From: Leptothermofonsia sichuanensis E412
GTDB taxonomy: Bacteria; Cyanobacteriota; Cyanobacteriia; Leptolyngbyales; Leptolyngbyaceae
DNA: 64,000 nucleotides
NCBI RefSeq assembly: GCF_019891175.1
Contig: NZ_CP072600.1
Span: 2,046,001 to 2,110,000 of the forward strand
Direction: 5' to 3'
Shown: piece by piece, positions 43,035 through 53,300 of the stretch
Layout of the letters: each line of letters starts with the position of its first letter
Position numbering within the stretch: position 1 is the stretch's first letter
Position numbers and translations under genes: made by a program
Notes under the pieces: model-generated
Told to the model about the DNA's origin: nothing
Databases searched by the model: none
The model's input: the letters and a program-made list of their open reading frames with translations, nothing else

Positions 43035-44185
43035 GCCCCACTCCATAGACAATTGATTTGTAACTATAGCAGTCCCAAATTAAGCAGTCCCAAATCAGTT
43101 GTGAGAGAAGAATTCCCAAAACTCAGGGATACTGCGGATAAACCTACCAGAATCTGGAGAGCATTTTCCTGCCCTTTATAGTCAATGAAGATCTCTTGAT
43201 GAATCCTTTACTCGTGATCTCCGTTGGACTGCTACCATCTACATTAACAGGATTCGGAGATGTTACGATTAGTTGACTTACAACACTTCTCAAGTCATTA
43301 AACCACAGTCAGACAAAACCAGATGTTGGGTTTCCGGTGTGGTGGATGTAAATGAAAGGGGCTGTAGGTTAATGCAAATTCCGATGATTGGAGGTTACGT
43401 TATCCAGTGCATTTGGGCCTAAATTGCAATTTTTGGTTCCATTCTTGCTTGAATTCATGTCCAGACTGTAAACTTCAGGTTATGAATCTGAGGCTGGACA
43501 GGATTTCACTACGCAGGGTTGAGAGGATGCCTTAAAGGCGGCGATTGTGCCCGAACTTTCCCCCTTGCCCCCAAAGATTGTGGGAAATTGTTTGTGTAGC
43601 CTGTGCAAAACATATGTCCCATTGCCTCCCAGAGTTGGGTGATTCAATGGGGAATGTGAGATGCTTGATATTTCTAAAATATTATCTTGCGTCATCTACT
43701 CTTACGTCATCTACCAAATGGCTCGTTATCAACTTAAAGCTGCACTACCTGATAATTGGATGTTTGATAATTGAGTGTTTGGGTTTTCAGTAATCGGTAC
43801 AAATGATACCACCATGACATGAGTGCTGTCTGTGCAGGTTGGAGTCATCCACTATTTAGGATATTTAATTGGTGCCTGCCCAGTGTTACATCAGTAGCCT
43901 TTTGATGGGGCTGTTTTGCTGCAAGAGGTTTTCAGAGTCTTTATCTGCAACCATAAAGAACTGGATCTGCAACGTGGGTTGGGTAGAGCGATGGCGAAAC
44001 CTGACCATTCCAAAGCCTTCATGTTGCAAAATTAAGTGTTTACTCTACTAAAGGTTTACCCAGGGAACTTTGCTGGGTTGCCTGAATCTGGCAAAGTCTG
44101 CCTGGCAAGCTACTGTGCTGTTTTCTGCTGAAGAATTCAACTCAATTCTCTTTGTTTCTCTTGACTGGAGAAGATTTGAACCTAC
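43035..44185. other. 1.15-kb spacer upstream of the chemotaxis operon
   Basis: The longest gene-free stretch in the window. A CTATAGCAGTCCCAAAT repeat lies at 43063-43103 (also at 60195-60220) with AGCAGTCCCAAAT twice. From about 43200 on, the sequence is AT-richer and unique. Open frames of 60-80 codons (43480-43695, 43545-43793, 43869-44051) do not look like proteins. It probably holds promoters and a long leader for the operon starting at 44186. Confidence 0.5.
43063..43103 (+). repeat. CTATAGCAGTCCCAAATCAG repeat, copy 1
   Basis: Shared with 60195-60220, including AATCAGTTGTGAG. Here AGCAGTCCCAAAT is tandemly doubled. Confidence 0.75.
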
Positions 44186-45286
44186 ATGAGCCCCATATCT
44201 ATGGTTAGCTACGGAACCTTCCCTAAATTCTATCCCCGCCATTTGTTAACGCAATTAGCCAGTTGCCTTACTAGCGGTTGTTTGCAGGTATCAGACGGCT
44301 TGACTTCCTGGCTGATTTATCTCGATCAGGGCAAGCTGGTTTATGCGACCAATTCTGTCAAACCGTTTGAGCGGCTCGATCGCCATTTACGCCAGATGAA
44401 TCGTCAGGTACCTACGCTGGAACGGACTATTCGGGTGCAGGCGCGGCTCTTGTTTGAAGCCGTAGCCGACAGCCGTTCTACGGGGGTTAGTGCTGACTAT
44501 CGGGCAATTCGCTGGTTAGTTGAGCAGCAGCATTTGAATGTGACTCAAGCCGCCACGCTGATTGAGACGATCGCCCAAGAAGTGCTGGAGTCCTTTCTGA
44601 CCTTAACAGAAGCAACCCATGAATTAATTGACAAAGAAAAACTGGATGATTATCCCAAACTTTGCCAGATTGATTTGCAGTCAATCATAGGTTCTGATCA
44701 GGAGCTAGTAGAACCACTACCACCAGAGATGAAACCCTGGGCGCGATCGTCTGAGAAACTCAATCTATTTTCGAGGCATGATGCAGAGCTATCCCATGAA
44801 GTAGAGGTATTGCAGGAGCCTTCTTCATCTTCTGAGGATCTGACTGAGGCAATCAATCCTACCTGGGCAATAGAATCTGTCCATCCAACGTTCAGAAATG
44901 CTCTGGCACAATCCTCTAAAAGCCATTACATTATTGCCTGCATTGATGATAGTCCTGTAGTTCTGAAAGCCATCAAATCATTTTTAGATGATGCCAGCTT
45001 TACAGTGATTATGATTAATGACCCAATCAAAGCATTGATGCAGGTGATTCGTAGCAAACCCGATGTCATTCTATTGGATGTAGGAATGCCTAATCTGGAT
45101 GGCTATGAGTTGTGTTCTCTCCTGCGCAGACACCCTAGCTTCAAAAATACACCCATCATTATGGTGACAGGCAATACTGGATTCATCGATCGGGCAAAGG
45201 CGAAATTGGTCGGGGCATCCGGTTATTTGACCAAGCCATTTACACAGCCAGAGCTATTGAAGATGGTATTTAAGCACCTATCGTAA
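44186..45286 (+). CDS. pixG: PATAN-domain response regulator (PixG/TaxP/PilG type)
   Basis: First gene of the operon. Residues about 10-160 form the PATAN (PatA N-terminal, DUF4388-like) domain (LTSGCLQVSDGLTSWLIYLD, QGKLVYATNSVKP). After a variable linker comes a C-terminal receiver domain (about 248-366; IIACIDDSPVVLKAI) with phosphoacceptor Asp298 (LLDVGMPNLDGYE) and TKPF. In related systems PatA-like regulators act on type IV pilus motors and are phosphorylated by the hybrid CheA. The next gene starts 32 bases downstream. Names differ between systems (pixG, taxP1, hmpA); pix is chosen because the MCP in this operon has GAF domains. Confidence 0.85.
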   Translation: MSPISMVSYGTFPKFYPRHLLTQLASCLTSGCLQVSDGLTSWLIYLDQGKLVYATNSVKPFERLDRHLRQMNRQVPTLERTIRVQARLLFEAVADSRSTGVSADYRAIRWLVEQQHLNVTQAATLIETIAQEVLESFLTLTEATHELIDKEKLDDYPKLCQIDLQSIIGSDQELVEPLPPEMKPWARSSEKLNLFSRHDAELSHEVEVLQEPSSSSEDLTEAINPTWAIESVHPTFRNALAQSSKSHYIIACIDDSPVVLKAIKSFLDDASFTVIMINDPIKALMQVIRSKPDVILLDVGMPNLDGYELCSLLRRHPSFKNTPIIMVTGNTGFIDRAKAKLVGASGYLTKPFTQPELLKMVFKHLS

Positions 45287-45318
45287 CCAGATTTGTCATC
45301 CTTTGAGGACAACCAGCA

Positions 45319-45696
45319 ATGAGCGTAACTTTAATGGGCACCATTTTGATTGTTGAGGATACTCCTTCTGAAATGGAGTTGATCAGCTACTATCTGCGCG
45401 AAAGTGGCTACAGTGTGGTTGGTGCGGTCAGTGCAAAGGAAGCGTTGAGTCGAGCAGTGGAATTAAAACCAGAGGTGATTATCACCGATGTGGTCATGCC
45501 TGGCATGAGCGGGTTTGAACTATGTCGCAGTCTGAAAAAACATCCTGCGACTGAAAACATCCCGGTTATTATCTGCACCTCCAAAAGTCAGGAGATTGAT
45601 CGCCTGTGGGGGATGAAGCAGGGTGCCAGTGCTTATCTGACAAAGCCTTTTACCTGTGAACAACTGATTCGGGCTGTTAAATCCGTTTTTGGTTAA
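45319..45696 (+). CDS. pixH: CheY-like response regulator
   Basis: A single receiver domain of 125 residues. The acidic pocket is in ILIVEDTPSEMEL, the phosphoacceptor is Asp57 (IITDVVMPGMSGFE), and the conserved Thr and Lys are in IICTSKS and YLTKPF. No output domain, so it signals by protein contact, probably to the pilus motor. Second in the operon. Confidence 0.9.
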   Translation: MSVTLMGTILIVEDTPSEMELISYYLRESGYSVVGAVSAKEALSRAVELKPEVIITDVVMPGMSGFELCRSLKKHPATENIPVIICTSKSQEIDRLWGMKQGASAYLTKPFTCEQLIRAVKSVFG

Positions 45697-45708
45697 CTTG
45701 ATACCCTT

Positions 45709-45738
45709 TATGGCGTTTTCCAATTGAGTATCGCTATA
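45709..45738 (+). repeat. 30-bp palindromic repeat TATGGCG...CGCTATA, intact
   Basis: TATGGCGTTTTCCAATTGAG then TATCGCTATA. A copy at 34894-34915 is cut by the IS630 element at the same GAGTA point. Confidence 0.7.
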
Positions 45739-45815
45739 TCCCGGTTGGGGCAAGGGGCTTAAACCCGCTGTTGATTTTCTCTCTTGAAATGTCCTGACAT
45801 TATGACCTTTGCCAT

Positions 45816-46313
45816 ATGAATATCTCCACCCTGGTTCCCCACTCGGTCCGTTCGCACAAGATTCTGGGAGATCCTTACCTCAAGGTTCAACTGGAACCCA
45901 CCGTGTATGCGGTTTTGCTGATGAAGCAGGTGCTGGAAGTAATGGAGGTGCCTGCTTCGCGTCTGACGCCCATGCCCAATATGCCTGCCTGTGTTTTGGG
46001 GTTGGTCAACCGCCGCAGTCGAGTTTTCTGGACTGTTGACCTGGCAAAGATGTTGGGGATGGGATGTCTGGATTCCAGCCTGCCGCAGCACACGATCGCA
46101 ATCATTCGGGTTGGGCAAACTCCTCTGGGGGTTTCTGTGCAACACGTTGAAGGTATGTGCTGGCTGGCACCTGAAGCAATTCAGTCCCCTCCCAATTATC
46201 TACCATCGACAATTTCACCCTACTTAAACGGTTGTGTGTTGCAAGACCAGGAAGTACTGCTGGTGCTGAGCGCTGAGAGCATTGTGCGATCGCCAGTCTT
46301 GCACCAGAACTGA
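45816..46313 (+). CDS. pixI: CheW-like coupling protein
   Basis: 165 residues of a CheW domain that would bridge the receptor and the CheA kinase. Recognisable parts are YAVLLMKQVLEVMEVPASRL, CVLGLVNRRSRVFWTVDLAK and VGQTPLGVSVQHVEGMCWLA. Third in the operon, 119 bases after the CheY gene with a 30-bp repeat between. Both spacers around it contain repeats, so transcript stability or internal promoters may vary. Confidence 0.88.
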   Translation: MNISTLVPHSVRSHKILGDPYLKVQLEPTVYAVLLMKQVLEVMEVPASRLTPMPNMPACVLGLVNRRSRVFWTVDLAKMLGMGCLDSSLPQHTIAIIRVGQTPLGVSVQHVEGMCWLAPEAIQSPPNYLPSTISPYLNGCVLQDQEVLLVLSAESIVRSPVLHQN

Positions 46314-46315
46314 AT

Positions 46316-46350
46316 GAGAAGAGAGGAGAGAGAAGAGAGGAGAGAGAAGA
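46316..46350 (+). repeat. GAGAAGAGAGGAGA tandem repeat
   Basis: Two exact 14-bp units (two heptamers each) and half of a third. It begins at the stop codon region of the CheW-like gene. Confidence 0.85.
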
Positions 46351-46487
46351 ACGTTAAGGTTGGTTAACTCTCGTCATCTCGTCATCATCTCGTCTTCTCG
46401 TTACCAGGCAGGAGCTTCGTAACCAGAAACATAAGCCCCTGCCTCCTCCCAATCTTGCCCCTTTCACCTTTCTCTGACAGCTAACTA

Positions 46488-46522
46488 ACAACTAACAACT
46501 AACAACTGACAACTGACAACTA
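46488..46522 (+). repeat. Heptanucleotide array ACAACTA/ACAACTG, five units
   Basis: Units ACAACTA, ACAACTA, ACAACTG, ACAACTG, ACAACTA in register, in the 253-bp spacer before the receptor gene. Confidence 0.9.
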
Positions 46523-46566
46523 CTCCCCCCTTCCCAAAACCTTTACCCCCCTAAGCACTTCCTCCC

Positions 46567-49500
46567 ATGGTCAATCAAACCAACGCTGCCTCTGATATGT
46601 CTCGGTTTCAGCCAATTCAGCCGGTCTGGAATACACCATCTTCCTCTTCTATCAGTACTGAGCTAACCGCTCAACTTCCCATTACGCCCAATCCCAAACA
46701 GAAGGTATCAGTGATTCAAAAATTTTCCGATTTACCGGTTGGACGCAAACAATTCATTGCCCTGTTGGTCTGCCAACTGGTACCCATTCTGGGCTTCAGC
46801 GTAGGGACGATCCTGATGTTGACCAGCCAGTCAAAAACCCAGTTGCTCGACCAGGCAACATCAGAAGTTGCCATTTTAGAAGCTAACTACAACCTTAAAG
46901 TTGACCAACTGGGGTTGAGTGCTCGTGGTTTGGCGAATAATTCTATTCTGATCAATGCCGCAAAAGCTCAGATTGGTTCAGGTGAGTTGCGTCCTGAGTT
47001 ACAGGAACAGGTGCGGGAAATCTTGAGGAAAGAGATGCAAACTCATCAGTTAGAGTACGTGACTCTGGTGAGCAAAGATTTACGAATCATTGGAAATGCC
47101 AATGCCAATCGGCAGGGAGAAACGTTTGACCCGAATGGGTTGGTGAGTGCGGCGATGCGGAATGGACAGCAAATTAAAGCCAGTGCGATCGCTCCCTGGA
47201 GCGAACTGATGAAAGAATCAGTGTCACTTCCTACTGGGTTCACGAACCGGGATGCGCTGATTCGCTATGTGATCACCCCAGTTACTGATCCCAACACACA
47301 AGACGTCATTGGTTCACTGGTGGTTGGAATTTTGGTGAACAATACCTTAGCTGTTTTAGGAGGTACAACGAGCAGTCTGGGCGATGGCTACAGTGGAGTT
47401 TATTTCCGTCAACCGAATGGACAGTTTGGGTTAGCAACGGCACTAAACAATACTGCACTGGACAAAGGCAATGTCACCCAGGAGTCATCCCGGAGCAATA
47501 TTTCCATTTCTGACCCGTTTTTGTTGAAGGCAGCGGCTGCCGCCCCCAAAGGAGAAACAGTAACTGGACAGGTCACAATTGATGGTGTGCCCTACACTGT
47601 GGCTGCCAAAGCCGCTCCTAACAGGATTGTTGAAACAGCCAATGGAGCCTTCCCTGCCTATAGCCGACAGCCTGCGGCAATTCTGGTCAGGGGTATTCCG
47701 AATGAGCGCCTGTATGGTTTACTTCGCGCCAGTCTGGTGCAACAGGGAACAGCTCTTTTCGTGGGACTTGTTATGGTTCTATTCTGTGCCTCGGTTTTGC
47801 GACGGACCGTGACTCGACCCCTCCAGGATTTGGAGCGGGCAACCCTGGCATTTGCCCGGGGCGATCGCACCGCCAGAGCTGAAGTCTCATTTAAAGATGA
47901 AGTTGGACGTCTGGCAACCTTGTTTAACTATCTGACAGACCGTATCGCTGACTCAGAACAGGCGCTGACTTTGGAAGCTGAACGCCAGCGTCATCAGATA
48001 CGGGAAGCCCAGTTGTTGAGTGATGTGATTGTCAATATTCGACGATCTATCAAAATCGAAGATATCATGCGCACTAGCGTCAACGAAATTCGCCAATTTA
48101 TGGGTGTTGAGCGTGTATTACTCTATCGTTTCAATGACGATTACAAAAGTGGTACTATCACGGCTGAATCAGTTGCCCCCGGCTGGGTGAAAGCACTTGG
48201 GCAAACCATCCATGATCCCCTTTCTGAGGATGCCCTTGATCGGTTTAACAGCGGTAGGGTTTCCTTTATCAACAACTGGGAAGAAGCCAAATTGAACAAC
48301 TGCTACTGTGAAATTTTGGAGCGGCTTCAGGTTAAAGCCAATATGGTTGTTCCCATCAAGTCCAACAACAAACTCTTTGGTTTGTTGTGTGCTCACTCCT
48401 GTAGTAGCCCCCGTGAATGGAAAGAATCAGAACTAGATTTTTTGGGGCGCCTCGGTGCTCAAATTGGCTACGCACTTGACCAGGCAGATTTACTTGAACG
48501 CCAGAAAGAGGAGTCCAGGCTTAGTCGCCTGTTGAATGAAATCACTCTTAGCATCCGTGAAAACTTCAGTAAAGAAAGTATTCTCAACACCACTGTAAGG
48601 GAAATGCGCCGAGTATTAAATGCAGACCGGGTGGTTGTGTACCAGTTCAATTCTGATATGACTGGCACCATCATTGCAGAGGCGATCAGTCTGGGTTGGT
48701 TACCCCTGCTTGGTGAAACCGTCACGGATCCCTTCCGTGAGGGGTTAGTTGACCAATACAGAAATGGACGGATTCGAGTTATGAATGATATTTATGCTGA
48801 AGGTCTGACCGAGTGTCACCGCGAATTGCTGGAAGGCTTTCAGATTCGTGCCAGTATCACTGCTCCATTTCTACATGGCAGCCGATTGATGGGGCTGTTG
48901 TGCATCCATCAGTGTTCTGATCCACGCGAATGGAAAGAAGCAGAAATCAACTTTGTCCAACAGCTATCCAATCAGCTTGGTTTCGCTATAGAACAGGCGA
49001 TTCTATTTGAAGAAAAAGAGAAATCGCGTTTGCAAGCGGAAACAATTTTGCAAGAACAGCGCCAGCAGCAAGAAACGTTACAGCGGCAATTGGTGTCCTT
49101 GCTGGGAGATGTGGAAGGGGTAGCAATGGGCGACCTGACCGTCCGGGCAGATGTGACGGCGGGAGACATTGGCACCGTTGCCGACTTTTTTAACTCGATT
49201 GTGGAAAGCTTGCGGCAAATTGTGACTCAGGTTAAACAATCTGCTTTGCATGTCAACATGGCGATCAGTGAACATGAAAGTGCCATTCGGGAACTGGCAA
49301 AAGAAGCGCTGAGACAGGCTCAGGAGACGACCCTGACGCTCGACTCCGTTGAGCAAATGACCCATTCAATTCGGGCAGTTGCCGAGAATGCCCGTCAGGC
49401 TGCTGAAGTAACGCGCACTGCATCCAGCACGGCGGAAGCTGGGGGTGCGGCCATGGATCTGACTGTGCAGAACATTCTGACCCTGCGTGACACGATTGGC

Positions 49501-50064
49501 GAAACGGCGAAGAAGGTGAAACGCCTGGGTGAATCATCCCAGCAAATTTCTAAAGTTGTCTCGCTGATCAATCAGATTGCCTTACAAACCAATCTCCTGG
49601 CAATCAACGCTGGAATTGAAGCCGCTCGCGCTGGAGAAGAAGGCCAGGGATTTGCAGTTGTTGCCGAAGAAGTCGGTGAACTGGCTGCCCGTTCTGCCGC
49701 TGCCACCCGCGAAATTGAGCAAATTGTAGAAACCATTCAACGGGAAACCAGCGAGGTGGTGGAAGCGATGGAGCAGGGCACAACCCAGGTAGTAGAAGGT
49801 ACCTATCTGGTTGGCAACGCCAGGCAAAGTCTGGAGCAAATTATGATGGTTTCTCGCCAGATTGATTCTCTGGTACAGTCCATTTCAGAAGCCACGGTGT
49901 CCCAGGTGCAAACGTCTCAAACCATTTCTTCCTTAATGGAGGAAGTGGCTCAGGTTGCAGAACGAACTTCCAATTCCTCTCTTCAGGTGTCTGATTCCCT
50001 ACGCCAGACTGTAGCGATCGCCAGGGAACTTCAGAAGTCTGTTGAGACGTTTAAGGTTGGATAG
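46567..50064 (+). CDS. pixJ: Methyl-accepting receptor with two Cys-bearing GAF domains (PixJ-like)
   Basis: A 1165-residue membrane receptor. Order: membrane helix (63-86), extracytoplasmic region (about 90-390), second helix (about 394-412), HAMP, GAF1 (about 495-635), GAF2 (about 665-805), HAMP-like segment (about 845-895; [16 protein letters not shown]), MCP signalling domain with the hairpin tip [20 protein letters not shown]. This is the layout of PixJ/TaxD1. GAF1 has Cys579 in [16 protein letters not shown] and GAF2 has Cys750-His751 in [15 protein letters not shown], both at the position used to attach bilins in cyanobacteriochromes. Neither has the second Cys of the DXCF type (GAF2 reads TDPFREGL), so red/green-type chemistry, or no chromophore, is possible. 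Confidence 0.88.
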   Translation: MVNQTNAASDMSRFQPIQPVWNTPSSSSISTELTAQLPITPNPKQKVSVIQKFSDLPVGRKQFIALLVCQLVPILGFSVGTILMLTSQSKTQLLDQATSEVAILEANYNLKVDQLGLSARGLANNSILINAAKAQIGSGELRPELQEQVREILRKEMQTHQLEYVTLVSKDLRIIGNANANRQGETFDPNGLVSAAMRNGQQIKASAIAPWSELMKESVSLPTGFTNRDALIRYVITPVTDPNTQDVIGSLVVGILVNNTLAVLGGTTSSLGDGYSGVYFRQPNGQFGLATALNNTALDKGNVTQESSRSNISISDPFLLKAAAAAPKGETVTGQVTIDGVPYTVAAKAAPNRIVETANGAFPAYSRQPAAILVRGIPNERLYGLLRASLVQQGTALFVGLVMVLFCASVLRRTVTRPLQDLERATLAFARGDRTARAEVSFKDEVGRLATLFNYLTDRIADSEQALTLEAERQRHQIREAQLLSDVIVNIRRSIKIEDIMRTSVNEIRQFMGVERVLLYRFNDDYKSGTITAESVAPGWVKALGQTIHDPLSEDALDRFNSGRVSFINNWEEAKLNNCYCEILERLQVKANMVVPIKSNNKLFGLLCAHSCSSPREWKESELDFLGRLGAQIGYALDQADLLERQKEESRLSRLLNEITLSIRENFSKESILNTTVREMRRVLNADRVVVYQFNSDMTGTIIAEAISLGWLPLLGETVTDPFREGLVDQYRNGRIRVMNDIYAEGLTECHRELLEGFQIRASITAPFLHGSRLMGLLCIHQCSDPREWKEAEINFVQQLSNQLGFAIEQAILFEEKEKSRLQAETILQEQRQQQETLQRQLVSLLGDVEGVAMGDLTVRADVTAGDIGTVADFFNSIVESLRQIVTQVKQSALHVNMAISEHESAIRELAKEALRQAQETTLTLDSVEQMTHSIRAVAENARQAAEVTRTASSTAEAGGAAMDLTVQNILTLRDTIGETAKKVKRLGESSQQISKVVSLINQIALQTNLLAINAGIEAARAGEEGQGFAVVAEEVGELAARSAAATREIEQIVETIQRETSEVVEAMEQGTTQVVEGTYLVGNARQSLEQIMMVSRQIDSLVQSISEATVSQVQTSQTISSLMEEVAQVAERTSNSSLQVSDSLRQTVAIARELQKSVETFKVG

Positions 50065-50077
50065 TTGTCAGGGACGT

Positions 50078-50112
50078 GAGGGGTGTTTGCCTCTGGCGTT
50101 CCCGCAGGGTGG
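50078..50112 (-). repeat. 35-bp dispersed repeat, copy 3
   Basis: Reverse complement of the 7613-7647 repeat, with one T for C change in the AACACC part. Lies 14 bases after the receptor stop codon. Confidence 0.85.
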
Positions 50113-50208
50113 GGGGAGGGGTGAGGAGTTGTTAGTTGTTAGAGAAACTGCGGCTTCCGGTGCAGCATCACCAGGCAGGAGCCTGGTAACGAGAAGACAC
50201 CAGCACTC

Positions 50209-50241
50209 AGATCTCCAACTTCTCGAAGAAGTTGGAGATCT
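50209..50241 (+). repeat. 33-bp hairpin repeat, copy 2
   Basis: AGATCTCCAACTTCT, loop CGA, AGAAGTTGGAGATCT. Exact reverse complement of 11937-11969. It lies inside the operon, in the 291-bp spacer before the CheA gene, where a 15-bp stem could attenuate or stabilise the message. Confidence 0.85.
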
Positions 50242-50355
50242 TCACCCCTTAGATCAGTGCCATTCAACTCCAATTTTCTTTCCTCTTTCCTCTCTCCTTT
50301 CTCCTCTCCCCTCTCCCCTTTCTTTTCTTTCCCTCTTCACACTTAAACCACAGTC

Positions 50356-53300
50356 ATGTCACAGGACAAGGAATTTGAAATTCGACGGCAGTTTCTCGAT
50401 GAAGCGCAGGAATACCTGAATACATTGGATTCAGCCATATTAGGTCTGGCACATCATCGAGTTGATGGGCAGAAAATCAATGCGGCTTTGAGGGCTGCCC
50501 ACTCGATTAAGGGTGGTGCAGGCTTGATGGGGTTTGAGGTATTGAGCCATCTGGCGCATCGTCTGGAAGACTCGTTCAAGGCTTTAAAGGTGCAAAAATC
50601 CCTGGAGATTGACACTGACCTGGAAAATCTATTGTTAGCCGCCGTGGGTTGCCTGCGCCGGGTGATCGAGGGCGATCGCCAGGCGACTCCCCCTGACCCG
50701 GACTGGCTGGAAACAGATGGCTATCCTATCTTTGAGCAACTGCATCAGATCCTGGGAGATCCTCAGGATGAAGATGCCCACTCTATCCTGTCCCCTGAAG
50801 AAGGGCAGGATGTTATTCCCATGCTGTTTGAGACAGAAGTAGAGGGCTGTTTGCAGCGGTTGGAGGCGGTACTGGAAGATCCAGATCAGCCCTGTTTACG
50901 GGAAGAAGTAACGATTCTGGCGCAGGAACTGGCCGGATTAGGAGAAATGCTCCAGCTTGCTCCATTCACCCGCCTGTGCGAATCTGTGACCCAGGCTCTG
51001 GATCAGGTACCAGACAGAGAGCGGGATGGGGCGATCGCTCAGGTTGCCCTGAAAGCCTGGCGCAGGACCCAGGCACTGGTTTTAACGGGACAGTTTGACC
51101 TGCTACCAACCGAAATTGAGCTGCCCCAGCGGTTCGATAGCACCCCGTCTGATAGCACCCCGTCTGATAGCACCCCGTCTGATAGCACCCTGTCTGATCG
51201 TGTCTGTGACTTGCAGGAATCAGCGATTGACCCCCAATTTATGACCGTGGTTGCTGAAACCTCTCTGCCAGCGATCGCTGCCCTTGAACAATCCAGTTCA
51301 ACGCCAAAAACGCAACCAGACTCTACCCGGAAACGCTCTACAGTCCGGGAATCTCAAGTTACTGATTTCAAAATTTTGGACACGGGTGCAGATACATCCG
51401 ACACCATTGAAGAAGATCAGGATGCAACGGTGCGGGTTTCTGTACGCCAGCTCAACCAGTTGAATGACCTGTTTGGCGAACTCGCCATCGATCGCAACGG
51501 ATTAGACCTCTATCTGAAGCGCCTGCGAAACCTGACCGTTACCTTGCAACAACGGCTGAAAACCCTGGAGCATCTCAATGCTCAAATGCGAACTGCCTGC
51601 GACAAAATACTTTCGCCTGGGTTAAAGCCTCCAATTCCGCTGCTGACAGGTTCCGCGGTCCACCCACTGGCTGCCTGCACCAGATTAACTGAAGCGGATC
51701 GGGGAATTGACGAGCGAGAAAGCCTCCACAGCAAATTTGATGTCCTGGAAATGGATCGTTACAGTGATCTGCATCTGCTGGCTCAAGAGGTCATGGAAAC
51801 AACGGTTCAAATTCAAGAACTGACCAGTGACCTTGAACTCAGCCTGGATGATGCCGAACAAACCAGTCGTAGCCTCAGTAAAACGGCCAGACAATTGCAA
51901 ACCAACCTGACCCAGATTCGGATGCGACCGCTGTCGGATGTGGTAGACCGCTTTCCCCGTGCCCTGCGGGAACTGGCATTGCAATATGGCAAACCAGTAC
52001 GGCTCAATATTGTTGGTGGCAGCACTCTGATTGATCGCAACATTCTGGAGCAGTTAAACGACCCTCTCATGCATTTGCTGCGGAATGCCTTTGATCATGG
52101 CATTGAAGATCCGGCAACCCGCAAAGCACGAGGCAAACCGGCAGAGGGACAGATTGAAATTCGGGCTAACCATCGGGGCAACCGTACCTACATTACCGTA
52201 AGTGACGATGGGGGTGGCATTCCTCTGGACAAAGTTCGCGATCGCGCCGAGCAAATGGGACTGGATGCCACCCTGCTTGCCAATGCCAGCGATGAAGAAC
52301 TGCTGACTCTCATCTTTGAACCAGGCTTTAGTACCACTGACCAGGTTACCGCCCTATCTGGGCGGGGGATGGGCATGGATGTGGTGCGGCATAACCTGAG
52401 ACGCATTCGGGGTGAAATCACGGTCAATACCCAGGCTGGAACTGGCACCACCTTTATCCTGTCTGTCCCCTTTACCCTGTCCATTGCGCGGGTGCTGCTG
52501 GTCGAAAGCCACGGCATGTTACTGGCGTTTCCCACAGACGTGGTCAAAGAAATGTTGTTGCTGAAGCCAGAGGATGTCATCAATACAGCAGGTAGTGAAG
52601 CCCTCAACTATCAGCAGAGGCTGGTGCAACTTGTGCGCCTGCCTCAGTGGCTTGTGTTTCATTGTCCCCGTCACCCCCACAACCTGGAAGTTCCCCCCGC
52701 CATCAGTGCTCCGGTTGTGTTGATCGTCAACCAGGGCAATCAACCCGTTGGGCTTCAGGTTGATCGCTCCTGGGGTGAGCAGGAAGTGGCTATCCGGCGT
52801 ATTGAGGGCAGTATTCCCATGCCACCTGGGTTCAACCATTGCATCATTATGGGGGATGGGCGCGTGGTGCCCCTGGTCAATGTATCCGACCTGTTGCACT
52901 GGATCAGTCATTATGAACGCCCTTCTGATCCTCCACCGGCTTCACCTCAACCCCTCAACCTGGCCAGTGCCAGCCGGGCAGCACTGCCTCCAGTTGTCCC
53001 TCCCACACCAGTGCAAAAAGCCACTATCCTGATTGTGGATGATTCCATCAATGTCCGCCGCTTTCTGGCACTGATGCTGGAGCGAGCAGGCTATCGAGTT
53101 GAACAAGCTAAAGATGGTCAGGATGCCCTGGAAAAACTACTTTCTGGGTTGTCTGTTGAGGCAATCCTTTGCGATATCGAAATGCCCCGTCTGGATGGCT
53201 ACGGATTCCTATCTAAAGTCAAAGCTATCCCCCAACTGGAATCAATCCCGGTCGCCATGCTCACTTCCCGCAGTGGTGAGAAACACCGTCAACTTGCCAT

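Noticed and set aside
43480-44051. Three open frames of 60-82 codons in the long spacer
   Set aside because: Low-complexity or Cys/Trp-rich translations without conserved pattern or ribosome binding sites; typical of chance frames.
44160-44185. GGTTCAAATCTTC on the minus strand, resembling a tRNA T-loop
   Set aside because: The flanking bases do not form a T-stem, and no acceptor, D or anticodon arms fit.
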